This document shows positions 8,462 to 16,542 of a stretch of DNA of 39,522 nt, piece by piece; within the stretch, counting starts at the first letter, position 1; the number at the start of each line of letters is the position of its first letter. The notes below the pieces were generated by a model. That model was not told the DNA's origin, did not search any database, and saw only the letters and a program-made list of their open reading frames with translations. The stretch is from Sulfurivermis sp041678005 (lineage in GTDB: Bacteria > Pseudomonadota > Gammaproteobacteria > Thiohalomonadales > Thiohalomonadaceae): NCBI GenBank assembly GCA_041678005.1, contig JBAYOW010000018.1:1-39522 (forward strand). Direction: 5' to 3'. Both the position numbers and the translations under genes were made by a program.

Positions 8462-8928
8462 TGCAGACAAGAATAGTTGAAATCTGGGTGGGTGTATTCA
8501 TTGCTGCCGGATTGGCGGCCTTGTTCATGCTCGCTATGCAGGTGAGCAATCTCACCGTAGTAGGTGATGACGGCGGCTATACCGTTAAGGCCAGGTTTGA
8601 AAATGTGTCCGGCCTTAAGGTGCGCTCGCCTATAACTGTGGGCGGAGTGCGCGTGGGGCGTGTTGCAGCGATTGATTTTGATCCGCAGACCTTTCAGGCC
8701 GTGGTCTCCTTGCGTATTGCCGCACGCTATAATCAGCTGCCACTGGACACTTCAGCTGCAGTGCTGACCTCCGGTCTGGTCGGTGAAAAATATATCGGCC
8801 TGGAGCCAGGCGGTGATATGGATGTACTCAAGGATGGCAGCGAGATCACCCTGACCCAATCTACCCTGGTGCTGGAACAGATGATTAGCAAATTCCTCTT
8901 CGACAAGGCAGAGGTGGGCAAGGAGTGA
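8461..8928 (+). CDS. mlaD: MCE-domain phospholipid-binding protein MlaD
   Basis: MlaD forms a periplasmic hexameric ring anchored in the inner membrane that passes lipids through its central pore. The 155-aa product has one N-terminal membrane helix (about 7-29) and one MCE domain (about 38-117), with VSGLKVRSPITVGGVRVGRV and LTSGLVGEKYIGLEPGG. It is somewhat shorter than E. coli MlaD (183 aa), mainly at the C-terminal tail. The next gene is mlaB, overlapping by four bases, where most relatives have mlaC. Confidence 0.93.
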   Translation: MQTRIVEIWVGVFIAAGLAALFMLAMQVSNLTVVGDDGGYTVKARFENVSGLKVRSPITVGGVRVGRVAAIDFDPQTFQAVVSLRIAARYNQLPLDTSAAVLTSGLVGEKYIGLEPGGDMDVLKDGSEITLTQSTLVLEQMISKFLFDKAEVGKE

Positions 8929-9224
8929 GTACGCCGCAAATCAGCAGTAGTGCTGCCGGGCTGCGTGTGAGCGGCGATTTGACCTTTGCTACAGTAACCA
9001 CGCTTTTGGCCGAGAGCCGCCCACTGTTTGTCGCGGGCAGCGCACCCTTGCTGGTGGATCTATCTGCCGTTGCTCACGCCGACAGTGCCGGTCTTGCCCT
9101 GCTCATAGAATGGTCCAGACTGGCTCGTGGCCTGGGCCGTGAGCTGCATTTTCAGACGGTCCCGCCCCAAATGCAGGCAATTGCCAGCGCCTCGGGACTA
9201 ACTGATTTCCTCGCTGCAAACTGA
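8925..9224 (+). CDS. mlaB: STAS-domain protein MlaB
   Basis: A 99-aa single STAS domain. MlaB binds MlaF and is needed for assembly and activity of the transporter. The characteristic loop DLSAVAHADSAGLALLIEW (about 45-63) carries the conserved Asp-Ser pair of STAS domains. The start codon is GTG, overlapping the mlaD stop (GTGA), which forces tight coupling. Identity comes from domain plus position; an unrelated anti-anti-sigma factor is much less likely here. Confidence 0.9.
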   Translation: MSTPQISSSAAGLRVSGDLTFATVTTLLAESRPLFVAGSAPLLVDLSAVAHADSAGLALLIEWSRLARGLGRELHFQTVPPQMQAIASASGLTDFLAAN

Positions 9225-9406
9225 AAACGTTATTCATTATTCCTCGCTTTCACAGTTTTTCATTTCTACCAATGCAGTTAATAGATAACATCCTTACAGG
9301 TGGTGCGGTTACATTGCAAGAGCTCGGCCCGCTGGCCGATGCAGCTGACAATAATTCGATTTAACAGGTATTATTCCCGTTTTATACAGATTTTGGGTGA
9401 AGCTGC

Positions 9407-9664
9407 ATGGAAACAAGAGAGATCAAACATCTTATCGAGGCTGGTATTGTGGATTGTGAAGCCAATGTGAGCGGTGATGGTAGCCATTTTGATGCCACAG
9501 TCATCAGCCCAGCATTTGCCGGACTATCCATGGTCAAGAAACAGCAGTTGGTCTATGCCACCTTGGGCGATCGCATCACTAACGGCAGCATCCACGCATT
9601 GACCATCAAGACCTATACCCCAGAGGAATGGGAAACTCAGCGCAAGCTGCAGGTATCATTCTGA
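9407..9664 (+). CDS. ibaG: BolA-family protein IbaG (YrbA)
   Basis: An 85-aa BolA-like protein. The fold is shown by VDCEANVSGDGSHFDATVISP and by AGLSMVKKQQLVYATLGD, with the conserved helix-turn positions of the family; the sequences are split for length. In E. coli IbaG (YrbA) sits between the mla operon and murA, exactly as here. It is linked to acid tolerance and, with monothiol glutaredoxins, to Fe-S cluster handling. GGTGAAG about six bases upstream is a fair ribosome-binding site. About 180 bases without a recognised gene separate it from mlaB. Confidence 0.92.
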   Translation: METREIKHLIEAGIVDCEANVSGDGSHFDATVISPAFAGLSMVKKQQLVYATLGDRITNGSIHALTIKTYTPEEWETQRKLQVSF

Positions 9665-9716
9665 CCATTCATTATCAAACCGCCGCCCCACATATTTTGC
9701 GGATCGGAGCCTATGC

Positions 9717-11027
9717 ATGGATAAATTAATCATCACCGGTGGGGCGCGCCTCAATGGCGAAATTCGTATCTCAGGCGCTAAAAATGCCGCCTTACCGATC
9801 CTCGCCGCCTCATTATTGAGTGAGCGCCCACTGACCGTGGGTAATGTGCCACACCTGCACGACATCACCACCACCATGGAGCTACTTGGCCAGATGGGCG
9901 TCAGCTTGACGGTGGATGAAAAATTGAATACCGAGCTGGATAGTTCTTCCATCACATCCTTTGTTGCCCCATACGAGCTGGTCAAAACCATGCGCGCATC
10001 GATCCTGGTGCTCGGCCCCTTGGTTGCCCGTTTTGGTCATGCCGAAGTTTCGCTGCCGGGTGGCTGTGCGATCGGCTCACGCCCAGTCAATTTGCATATT
10101 ACCGGCCTGCAACGCATGGGCGCCGACATCACGGTCGAAAACGGCTATATCAAGGCGCGTGCCAAACGCCTCAAAGGCGCCAAGCTGGTGATGGATATGG
10201 TGACGGTAACCGGCACAGAAAACCTGATGATGGCCGCAGTCCTGGCAAAGGGCACGACCATGATCGAAAATGCTGCACGCGAACCTGAGGTAATCGATCT
10301 GGCCAACTGCCTCAACATGATGGGCGGCAAGGTGAATGGTGCCGGTACAGACACCATCATCATCGAAGGCGTCGATAGCCTGCATGGTGGATATTATGAT
10401 GTCATGCCAGATCGCATTGAAACGGGCACCTATCTTGTGGCAGCGGCGATCACCGGCGGGATGGTGAAGCTAAAAAACACTCGCGCCGATCTATTGGATG
10501 CCGTGCTGGATAAATTACGCGAGGCCGGTGCCAAGATAGAAATTGGCGAGGACTGGATCAGCCTGGACATGCAAGGTCGTCGGCCACGTGCGGTAAACAT
10601 CTACACGGCTCCCTATCCAGCCTTTCCCACCGACATGCAGGCGCAGTTTACCGCACTCAATATCATTGCCGAGGGTACAGCGACGATCACCGAGACAGTA
10701 TTCGAAAACCGCTTCATGCATGTGCAGGAATTACAGCGCATGGGGGCTAATATCCGTCTGGAAGGCAATACGGCTATTACCACGGGTGTAAAAACCCTGA
10801 CTGCAGCCCCGGTAATGGCGACCGATCTGCGCGCCTCGGCCAGTCTGGTGTTGGCTGGTCTGGTGGCAAAAGGTGATACGGTTGTTGACCGTATCTATCA
10901 TATCGATCGCGGCTATGAATGTATTGAAGAAAAACTGCAGCAGCTCGGCGCACATATCCAACGACTGCCGGACAAAAACTATCAGCGCATTTACACCGAC
11001 AATCTTTTACCTAATGTAATGCCATGA
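9717..11027 (+). CDS. murA: UDP-N-acetylglucosamine 1-carboxyvinyltransferase MurA
   Basis: MurA catalyses the first committed step of peptidoglycan synthesis, moving enolpyruvate from PEP to UDP-GlcNAc in the cytoplasm; it is the fosfomycin target. The 436-aa protein matches the family end to end. It has SGAKNAALPIL with Lys22, the catalytic Cys117 in LPGGCAIGSRPV (so it should be fosfomycin-sensitive at this residue), DRIETGTYLVAAAI, and AFPTDMQAQF containing the catalytic Asp. Its stop overlaps the hisG start by four bases (ATGA), coupling cell-wall and histidine genes. Confidence 0.97.
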   Translation: MDKLIITGGARLNGEIRISGAKNAALPILAASLLSERPLTVGNVPHLHDITTTMELLGQMGVSLTVDEKLNTELDSSSITSFVAPYELVKTMRASILVLGPLVARFGHAEVSLPGGCAIGSRPVNLHITGLQRMGADITVENGYIKARAKRLKGAKLVMDMVTVTGTENLMMAAVLAKGTTMIENAAREPEVIDLANCLNMMGGKVNGAGTDTIIIEGVDSLHGGYYDVMPDRIETGTYLVAAAITGGMVKLKNTRADLLDAVLDKLREAGAKIEIGEDWISLDMQGRRPRAVNIYTAPYPAFPTDMQAQFTALNIIAEGTATITETVFENRFMHVQELQRMGANIRLEGNTAITTGVKTLTAAPVMATDLRASASLVLAGLVAKGDTVVDRIYHIDRGYECIEEKLQQLGAHIQRLPDKNYQRIYTDNLLPNVMP

Positions 11028-11662
11028 GTACAGTATTGACAATCGCTCTGTCCAAGGGTCGAATTTTTCAGCAAACACTACCCCTGTTGGCGCACGCTGG
11101 TATCGTGCCCAGGGACGACCCGGCCACCAGCCGCAAGCTGATCCTCGACACCAATCAGAATGATGTAAAACTTATAATCATCCGTGCCGCGGATGTGCCA
11201 ACCTTCGTAGAATGCGGCGCAGCCGATCTTGGTGTTACCGGCAAGGACGTACTGCTCGAACATGGCGGCAATGGTCTTTATGAACCACTGGATTTGAAGA
11301 TTGCCCGCTGTCGCTTGATGGTGGCCGGCAAACCCGACATGGTTCCACGCCATCGCTTGCGTGTCGCTACTAAATATCTCGACATCACCCGCAACTACTA
11401 TGCAAAGCAAGGTCGCCAGGTTGAGCTAATCAAGCTGTATGGCTCGATGGAGTTGGCACCCTTGGTCGGCCTCGCCGATTGCATCGTGGATTTAGTGGAA
11501 ACTGGCAATACCCTCAAGGCCAATGGACTTGAACCGCTGGAACACATCATGGACATCAGCTCACGGCTGGTAGTAAACAAGGCATCTATGAAAATGAAAC
11601 ATGGCCGCATAAAATCATTCATCGAGTTGATGAGAGAGGCAGTTGTCAAAAACTGCGGCTGA
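11024..11662 (+). CDS. hisG: ATP phosphoribosyltransferase HisG, short form
   Basis: HisG joins ATP and PRPP in the first step of histidine synthesis. At 212 aa this is the short form, which lacks the C-terminal regulatory domain of the ~300-aa long form and in known cases needs HisZ for activity and histidine feedback. The N-terminal ALSKGRIFQQT and the PRPP-binding DLVETGNTLKANGL (156-169) are intact. hisZ is not in this window; in many relatives it lies elsewhere, near purA. The gene is coupled to murA and followed by hisD after about 30 bases. Confidence 0.95.
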   Translation: MSTVLTIALSKGRIFQQTLPLLAHAGIVPRDDPATSRKLILDTNQNDVKLIIIRAADVPTFVECGAADLGVTGKDVLLEHGGNGLYEPLDLKIARCRLMVAGKPDMVPRHRLRVATKYLDITRNYYAKQGRQVELIKLYGSMELAPLVGLADCIVDLVETGNTLKANGLEPLEHIMDISSRLVVNKASMKMKHGRIKSFIELMREAVVKNCG

Positions 11663-11691
11663 CGCTTGGTAAAACATTTCGGAACCCACCC

Positions 11692-12990
11692 ATGAACATC
11701 ACACGACTGGATACAGCACAGAAAGATTTCTGGCCAAAGCTGGAGCATTTACTGGCCTGGGAAAGTGTATCTGATGATCAGGTCAACGCCACTGTGCGCG
11801 AAATCCTGCAAGCGGTAAAACAGCGTGGCGATGCCGCTGTGCTGGAATACACCCAGCGTTTTGATCGCCTGCCAGCCAAGGACATGAGTGAGCTGGAGAT
11901 CCCCGCAAGCCGCCTGCAAGAAGCGTTGCAAGGTCTCAGCCAGACACAGCGTAAAGCACTGGAACATGCAGCCGAGCGTGTGCGTGCCTATCATGAACAT
12001 CAAAAAATGGAGTCATGGAGCTATACCGAGGCCGATGGCACGCTACTTGGCCAACAGGTAACACCACTGGATCGTGTCGGCCTGTATGTGCCGGGCGGCA
12101 AGGCGGCCTATCCCTCGTCAGTGTTGATGAATGCAATCCCGGCCAAAGTGGCTGGCGTTGCCGAATTGATCATGGTTGTGCCGACTCCAGATGGAGTGAT
12201 CAATGAACTGGTGTTTGCCGCCGCTGCTGTGGCGGGGGTCGATCGCGTGTTTACCATCGGTGGTGCGCAGGCTGTGGCAGCACTGGCCTATGGTACCGAG
12301 AGCGTGCCACAGGTGGACAAGATCGTCGGCCCGGGCAATATCTATGTAGCCACGGCCAAACGCGCAGTATTCGGCACGGTGGGCATCGATATGATCGCCG
12401 GCCCTTCTGAAATTCTTGTCATTTGCGATGGCCTGACCGATCCCGACTGGATAGCGATGGATTTATTCTCCCAGGCCGAGCACGATGAGGACGCACAATC
12501 CATCCTGCTCTGTCCAGACGATGCCTACCTCGATGCTGTCGAAAAAAGCATCTTACGCCTGCTGCCAGGCATGGAGCGTGCGGAAATTATCCGCACCTCG
12601 CTGGCCGCCCGTGGTGCTTTAATCAAGGTGCGTGACCTGGATGATGCCGTGGATATAGCCAACTATATCGCGCCGGAACATCTGGAATTGTCGGTGACTG
12701 AACCGCAGGCAATGGCAGCAAAGATAAAGCATGCTGGCGCGATCTTTATGGGTCGTCACACCGCCGAAGCTGTAGGCGATTACTGCGCCGGCCCCAATCA
12801 TGTCTTGCCCACCTCGCGCACGGCACGTTTCTCCTCGCCACTCGGCGTATACGACTTCCAGAAACGCTCCTCGCTGATCATGTGCTCACCGGCTGGTGCA
12901 TCAGAGTTAGGCAAGGTTGCCTCCGTACTGGCGCGGGGCGAGGGCCTGACCGCCCATGCGCGTTCAGCTGAATACCGCATCAAATCCTGA
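11692..12990 (+). CDS. hisD: Histidinol dehydrogenase HisD
   Basis: HisD carries out the last two steps of histidine synthesis, oxidising histidinol to histidine with NAD+ at a zinc site. The 432-aa protein shows the family blocks: LYVPGGKAAYPSSVLMNAIP, TIGGAQAVAALAYGTES, DKIVGPGNIYVATAKR, SQAEHDEDAQ (zinc/catalytic region) and HTAEAVGDYCAGPNHVLPT. Length is normal and no key block is missing. It lies between hisG and hisC with short gaps, consistent with one transcript. Confidence 0.97.
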   Translation: MNITRLDTAQKDFWPKLEHLLAWESVSDDQVNATVREILQAVKQRGDAAVLEYTQRFDRLPAKDMSELEIPASRLQEALQGLSQTQRKALEHAAERVRAYHEHQKMESWSYTEADGTLLGQQVTPLDRVGLYVPGGKAAYPSSVLMNAIPAKVAGVAELIMVVPTPDGVINELVFAAAAVAGVDRVFTIGGAQAVAALAYGTESVPQVDKIVGPGNIYVATAKRAVFGTVGIDMIAGPSEILVICDGLTDPDWIAMDLFSQAEHDEDAQSILLCPDDAYLDAVEKSILRLLPGMERAEIIRTSLAARGALIKVRDLDDAVDIANYIAPEHLELSVTEPQAMAAKIKHAGAIFMGRHTAEAVGDYCAGPNHVLPTSRTARFSSPLGVYDFQKRSSLIMCSPAGASELGKVASVLARGEGLTAHARSAEYRIKS

Positions 12991-13003
12991 GTAAGAGATC
13001 ATT

Positions 13004-14062
13004 ATGAGCCGTTACTGGAGCCCGCGTGTACACCAGCTCTCTCCTTATGTCCCTGGTGAGCAGCCGAAGATAGACAATCTTATCAAGCTCAACACCAATG
13101 AAAACCCCTATAGCCCATCGCCCCGTGTGCTGGCGGCTATTACAGCGGCGGTGGGCGATGATTTACGGCTTTATCCGGATCCAGGCGGCACGGCGCTGCG
13201 GCAGACGGTGGCGGATTACTATCGACTCACTCCAGAGCAGGTTTTTGTTGGCAACAGTTCCGATGAAGTCCTCGCCCATGTATTTCAGGCGCTGTTACAA
13301 CATCCCGCAACCTTGCTGTTCCCGGATCTGACCTACAGCTTTTATCCGGTTTATTGCGGACTGTATGACATAGCCTATGAAAACATCCCCCTCGATAATA
13401 AGTTCGCCATCAACCTTGCCGATTACCTGAAACCCAACGCAGGCATCATCTTTGCCAACCCCAACGCCCCCACCGGCTGCCTGTTGCCGCTGGCCGATAT
13501 CGCCTGGCTACTGGAGCGCAATACCGATTCAGTGGTGGTGGTCGATGAAGCCTATATTGATTTTGGTGGGGAAAGTGCCGCCAGCCTGGTCGATAAATAT
13601 CCTAATCTGCTGGTAGTGCAAACACTCTCCAAGTCACGCTCACTGGCTGGCTTGCGCGTTGGTTTTGCCCTTGGCCATGCCGAACTAATCGCCGGTCTGA
13701 CCCGCGTCAAAGACAGCTTCAACTCCTATCCGCTCGACCGTCTCGCACTGGCCGGCGCGGTTGCTGCACTGGAAGATGTTGAATATTTTGAGCAGACACG
13801 ACAGAAAATCATCAGCAGCCGCGAGAGCCTGCGGGCGGGCCTTACAAAGCTCGGCTTCCACATGCCACCATCAGCGGCCAACTTCCTCTTTGCCCAGCAC
13901 CCACAACACGATGCCGCAGACCTTGCCGCCGCCCTGCGCACGCGCGGCATCATAGTCCGCCATTTCCACTTGCCGCGCATCGAGCAATACATGCGCATAA
14001 CCGTCGGCACAGCAGAACAAAACACCGCCCTGCTTACCGCCCTGAACGAAATCCTTGTCTAA
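13004..14062 (+). CDS. hisC: Histidinol-phosphate aminotransferase HisC
   Basis: HisC is a PLP-dependent class I/II aminotransferase that makes histidinol phosphate. The 352-aa sequence has LNTNENPYSPSP near the start, NPNAPTG (152-158), DEAYIDF (181-187) and the Schiff-base Lys210 in TLSKSRSLAGLRVGFALG. The C-terminal Arg that binds substrate is in YMRITVGT. The start lies 13 bases after hisD. Only hisG, hisD and hisC are clustered here; the other his genes must be elsewhere, as in many non-enteric gammaproteobacteria. Confidence 0.96.
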   Translation: MSRYWSPRVHQLSPYVPGEQPKIDNLIKLNTNENPYSPSPRVLAAITAAVGDDLRLYPDPGGTALRQTVADYYRLTPEQVFVGNSSDEVLAHVFQALLQHPATLLFPDLTYSFYPVYCGLYDIAYENIPLDNKFAINLADYLKPNAGIIFANPNAPTGCLLPLADIAWLLERNTDSVVVVDEAYIDFGGESAASLVDKYPNLLVVQTLSKSRSLAGLRVGFALGHAELIAGLTRVKDSFNSYPLDRLALAGAVAALEDVEYFEQTRQKIISSRESLRAGLTKLGFHMPPSAANFLFAQHPQHDAADLAAALRTRGIIVRHFHLPRIEQYMRITVGTAEQNTALLTALNEILV

Positions 14063-14190
14063 ACCACACTGCACGACTGATAAACCCCATTCTTCGGCAA
14101 GTCACTTTGCCAATATGCGGGTAAGTGGTGCCCTGCCAAAACCTGGTTTGCTGTATCATCACCCGCTTGGCAAGATGCACAGCTATTGGC

Positions 14191-14376
14191 ATGAGCAAGA
14201 TACTTAAATTCAAGCGCCCTACACTGGCGGAAAAACATAAAGGCAAGACCTTGTGTAAAAGTGGTTTTCACCGCTGGGTGGTAGAAAACGAACGGCCATT
14301 TGATGTCAAGCTCGGTCGCCTGCTTACTCTTTACCGCTGTACTCGCTGTGGCGCCAACAAGACAGCGGCTACTTGA
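14191..14376 (+). CDS. Small zinc-ribbon-like protein
   Basis: A 61-aa basic protein (starts MSKILKFKRPTLAEKHKGK) with one Cys and His in LCKSGFHRW and a CxxC in YRCTRCG, a spacing that could bind one zinc ion. I do not recognise a named family. The reading frame stays open upstream to 14125, but that part looks unconserved, so ATG 14191 is preferred. Its TGA overlaps the mlaA ATG (TGATG), suggesting translation coupling with mlaA. A nucleic-acid-binding role would fit the charge and ribbon but is inference only. Confidence 0.65.
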   Translation: MSKILKFKRPTLAEKHKGKTLCKSGFHRWVVENERPFDVKLGRLLTLYRCTRCGANKTAAT

Positions 14377-15119
14377 TGATAAGAAATATGTTGTTGATGC
14401 CTCGTCTTTCCTTACTCTGTCTACTGCTTGTTATTACCGGCTGCGCCACCGTCCCTGGCGAGCCTGACCCACGTGATCCATGGGAAGGCTTCAACCGTGG
14501 GGTACATGAATTCAATGCAGATTTTGACAAAAAAATTCTCAAACCAGTGGCGGAAAGATATGTTAAAACCATTCCCAGGCCTGCACGTACCGGCATAACT
14601 AATTTTTTCAGCAACCTGGGCGACATCGTTGTGCTGACCAACGATCTCCTGCAATTCAAGTCTCGCCAAGCAGCTTCTGATTTTGCCCGCTTGCTATGGA
14701 ATTCCACGGCTGGGCTTGCTGGCTTTATTGATGTGGCCACACCGATGGGATTGCCAAAACACAGGGAAGATTTTGGCCAGACTTTTGGCTATTGGGGGAT
14801 AGGGCCTGGCCCTTACCTGGTGATTCCATTTCTTGGCCCCAGCTCGCTGCGTGATGGCACTGGTCTGGCAGTGGGTTATTTCCAGTTCAATCCTGTTCAT
14901 AATATCAACGACAACATGACTCGTAATGCAGTATTTGGCCTGAGTATTGTCGATATGCGCGCCGGCCTGCTGTATACCACGCGCATGCTGGAACAGGGCG
15001 CGCTGGATCCTTATCTATTCATGCGTGACTCCTATATGCAGATGCGGGAAAACCTGGTCTATGACGGTAATCCGCCTATAGCTGAATTTGACTTTGATGA
15101 GCTTGATGATTTTGATTAA
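14376..15119 (+). CDS. mlaA: Outer-membrane lipoprotein MlaA (VacJ)
   Basis: MlaA sits in the outer membrane with porins and removes phospholipids from the outer leaflet, handing them to the Mla pathway. The 247-aa product has a signal peptide ending in ITGC (lipidated Cys near residue 22). Family blocks follow: DPWEGFNRGVHEFN, NFFSNLGDIVVLTNDLLQ, HREDFGQTFGYWGIGPGPY and VIPFLGPSSLRDG. ATG 14376 overlaps the previous stop; in-frame ATGs at 14388 and 14397 are also possible, and a TTG at 14373 is less likely. It lies a few kb downstream of mlaFEDB, separated by the murA-his genes. Confidence 0.93.
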   Translation: MIRNMLLMPRLSLLCLLLVITGCATVPGEPDPRDPWEGFNRGVHEFNADFDKKILKPVAERYVKTIPRPARTGITNFFSNLGDIVVLTNDLLQFKSRQAASDFARLLWNSTAGLAGFIDVATPMGLPKHREDFGQTFGYWGIGPGPYLVIPFLGPSSLRDGTGLAVGYFQFNPVHNINDNMTRNAVFGLSIVDMRAGLLYTTRMLEQGALDPYLFMRDSYMQMRENLVYDGNPPIAEFDFDELDDFD

Positions 15120-15165
15120 TAACCGCATGAAACGCTGAGCTTTGTGGCAAAATATCGCGTTCTAA

Positions 15166-15305
15166 GGAAGCGCTGAATAACGTTGGCGAGGCAGTCAGGG
15201 CTAGGCAAAAAACAGCGAAAAAGCGCAGTCTACACGTAGTAAATGAGCATTTCGAGCCGTTTTTTAACACCGCCCTGACAACGTAGGTAATTATTCAGCG
15301 CTTCC
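15166..15305. mobile_element. MITE-like element, 140 bp, with 15-bp terminal inverted repeats
   Basis: The element begins GGAAGCGCTGAATAA (15166-15180) and ends in its exact reverse complement (15291-15305). The four bases CTAA occur directly outside both ends (15162-15165 and 15306-15309), as a target-site duplication would. A second inverted match, TCAGGGC, lies about 14 bases inside the left end and has its complement at a similar depth on the right. No open reading frame is carried, so it would depend on a transposase elsewhere. It sits between mlaA and the exchanger gene without breaking either. Confidence 0.75.
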
Positions 15306-15339
15306 CTAATTCTTTAGATCCACTACCCGTAGGTGCCCC

Positions 15340-16332
15340 ATGCTCTGGTCCTCCATTCTTGCCGTCCTTGGCGGCGTTTTCTTGTTGTCCTGGGGTGCTG
15401 ATCGCTTTGTTACCGGCGCTGCGGCAACAGCACGTAATCTTGGTGTTTCGCCCTTAATCATCGGTCTGACAATAGTTGGCTTTGGCACCTCGGCACCGGA
15501 AATGCTGGTTTCTGCCATGGCCGCCTGGGCAGGCAACCCAGGGATCGCCATCGGCAACGCGCTAGGCTCGAATATCGCCAACATCGGCCTGGTGCTCGGC
15601 ATGACGGCACTATTGAGCCCGCTGACGATACGCTCACAAACCCTGCAGCGCGAGTTTCCCCTGCTGTTTGCCATCATGGCGCTGGTGGTAATCCTGTTGC
15701 TGGATGGTGAGTTGAGTCGGCTCGATGGGGTGATTATGTTGACAGGCTTTTGCTTGCTCATGTACTGGCTGATTAGCCTGGCTCGACGCGAGCACACCTG
15801 TACGCCGAAAAAATCAGGCTGCGACCCACTGCCTGATGAATATGCCGAATCCATCCCGACAGATATGTCGATGGGCTCGGCCATGTTCTGGGTTGTTGCC
15901 GGTCTGCTTATCTTGCTGTTAAGTTCACGTTTGTTGCTCTGGGGAGCTATCAATGTCGCACAATCTTTTGGCGTACCAGATCTGATTATTGGCTTGACCA
16001 TTGTAGCCATCGGTACCAGTCTGCCGGAGCTGGCCGCCTCGATCACCAGCGTGTTCAAGGGTGAGGACGATATTGCCATAGGTAATGTGCTGGGCTCCAA
16101 TATGTTCAATCTGCTGGCCGTGCTCGGCCTGCCTGGCTTGATTCACCCGCTGGCCACGCCTGCCGATGTGCTTACGCGTGATTATCCGATCATGGTGGTA
16201 TTTACTCTGCTGCTGTTTGCCCTGGCCTATGGTTATAACGGTACAAGGCGTATCGGCAGAGTGGCAGGTGGCGTGTTACTGACTGGTTTTTTCGCCTACC
16301 TGGGGCTATTGTTTCACGCCAACTCAATGTAA
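15340..16332 (+). CDS. yrbG: Na+/Ca2+ exchanger family protein (YrbG-like)
   Basis: A 330-aa inner-membrane cation/Ca2+ antiporter of the CaCA family with about ten membrane segments in two related halves. The two alpha repeats are clear: GFGTSAPEMLVSAMA with GNALGSNIANIG in the first half, and AIGTSLPELAASI with GNVLGSNMFNLLAVLG in the second. These hold the ion-binding acidic and polar residues. A polar loop at about 150-175 links the halves. It is followed by kdsD-kdsC-lptC-lptA-lptB, the same order as yrbG-kdsD-kdsC in E. coli. Which ion is moved in vivo is unknown. Confidence 0.92.
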   Translation: MLWSSILAVLGGVFLLSWGADRFVTGAAATARNLGVSPLIIGLTIVGFGTSAPEMLVSAMAAWAGNPGIAIGNALGSNIANIGLVLGMTALLSPLTIRSQTLQREFPLLFAIMALVVILLLDGELSRLDGVIMLTGFCLLMYWLISLARREHTCTPKKSGCDPLPDEYAESIPTDMSMGSAMFWVVAGLLILLLSSRLLLWGAINVAQSFGVPDLIIGLTIVAIGTSLPELAASITSVFKGEDDIAIGNVLGSNMFNLLAVLGLPGLIHPLATPADVLTRDYPIMVVFTLLLFALAYGYNGTRRIGRVAGGVLLTGFFAYLGLLFHANSM

Positions 16333-16344
16333 AGGAGGAAATTT

Positions 16345-16542
16345 ATGTCCACTGAAGAATTCATGGTCAAGAATGTCAAATGTGGTGGTTGTGTCGCCAA
16401 TATTCAAAATGGCCTCAAAAATATGCCTGGCATCAGTGCCGTCGAGGTTGGTCTGGATGGCAAGGTTACGCTGCAGGTCGATGATCTGGATCGCGCCACG
16501 ATAGCAGCCAAGCTGGCAGAACTTGGCTATCCGGTCGCCTGA
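16345..16542 (+). CDS. Heavy-metal-associated (HMA) domain protein, CopZ-like
   Basis: A 65-aa protein made of one HMA domain. The metal motif is KCGGC (CxxC, Cys13 and Cys16), and the rest follows the beta-alpha-beta pattern (GISAVEVGLDGKVTLQVDD, then AAKLAELGYPVA). In the family such proteins carry Cu(I) or similar ions to a P-type ATPase. It has one of the strongest ribosome-binding sites in the window (AAAGGAGG, nine bases upstream). It overlaps kdsD by one base (TGATG) and follows a cation exchanger. No metal ATPase is nearby, so its partner is unknown. Confidence 0.88.
   Translation: MSTEEFMVKNVKCGGCVANIQNGLKNMPGISAVEVGLDGKVTLQVDDLDRATIAAKLAELGYPVA

Noticed and set aside
9272..9364. 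30-codon frame between mlaB and ibaG (MQLIDNILTGGAVTLQEL)
   Set aside because: It has no ribosome-binding site and no similarity to MlaC or anything else I know. Not enough support for a gene.
15306..16109. 267-codon minus-strand open frame in the exchanger gene
   Set aside because: It is antisense to a clear CaCA exchanger; the Ser/Pro/Met-rich composition is what the complement of membrane-protein codons gives.
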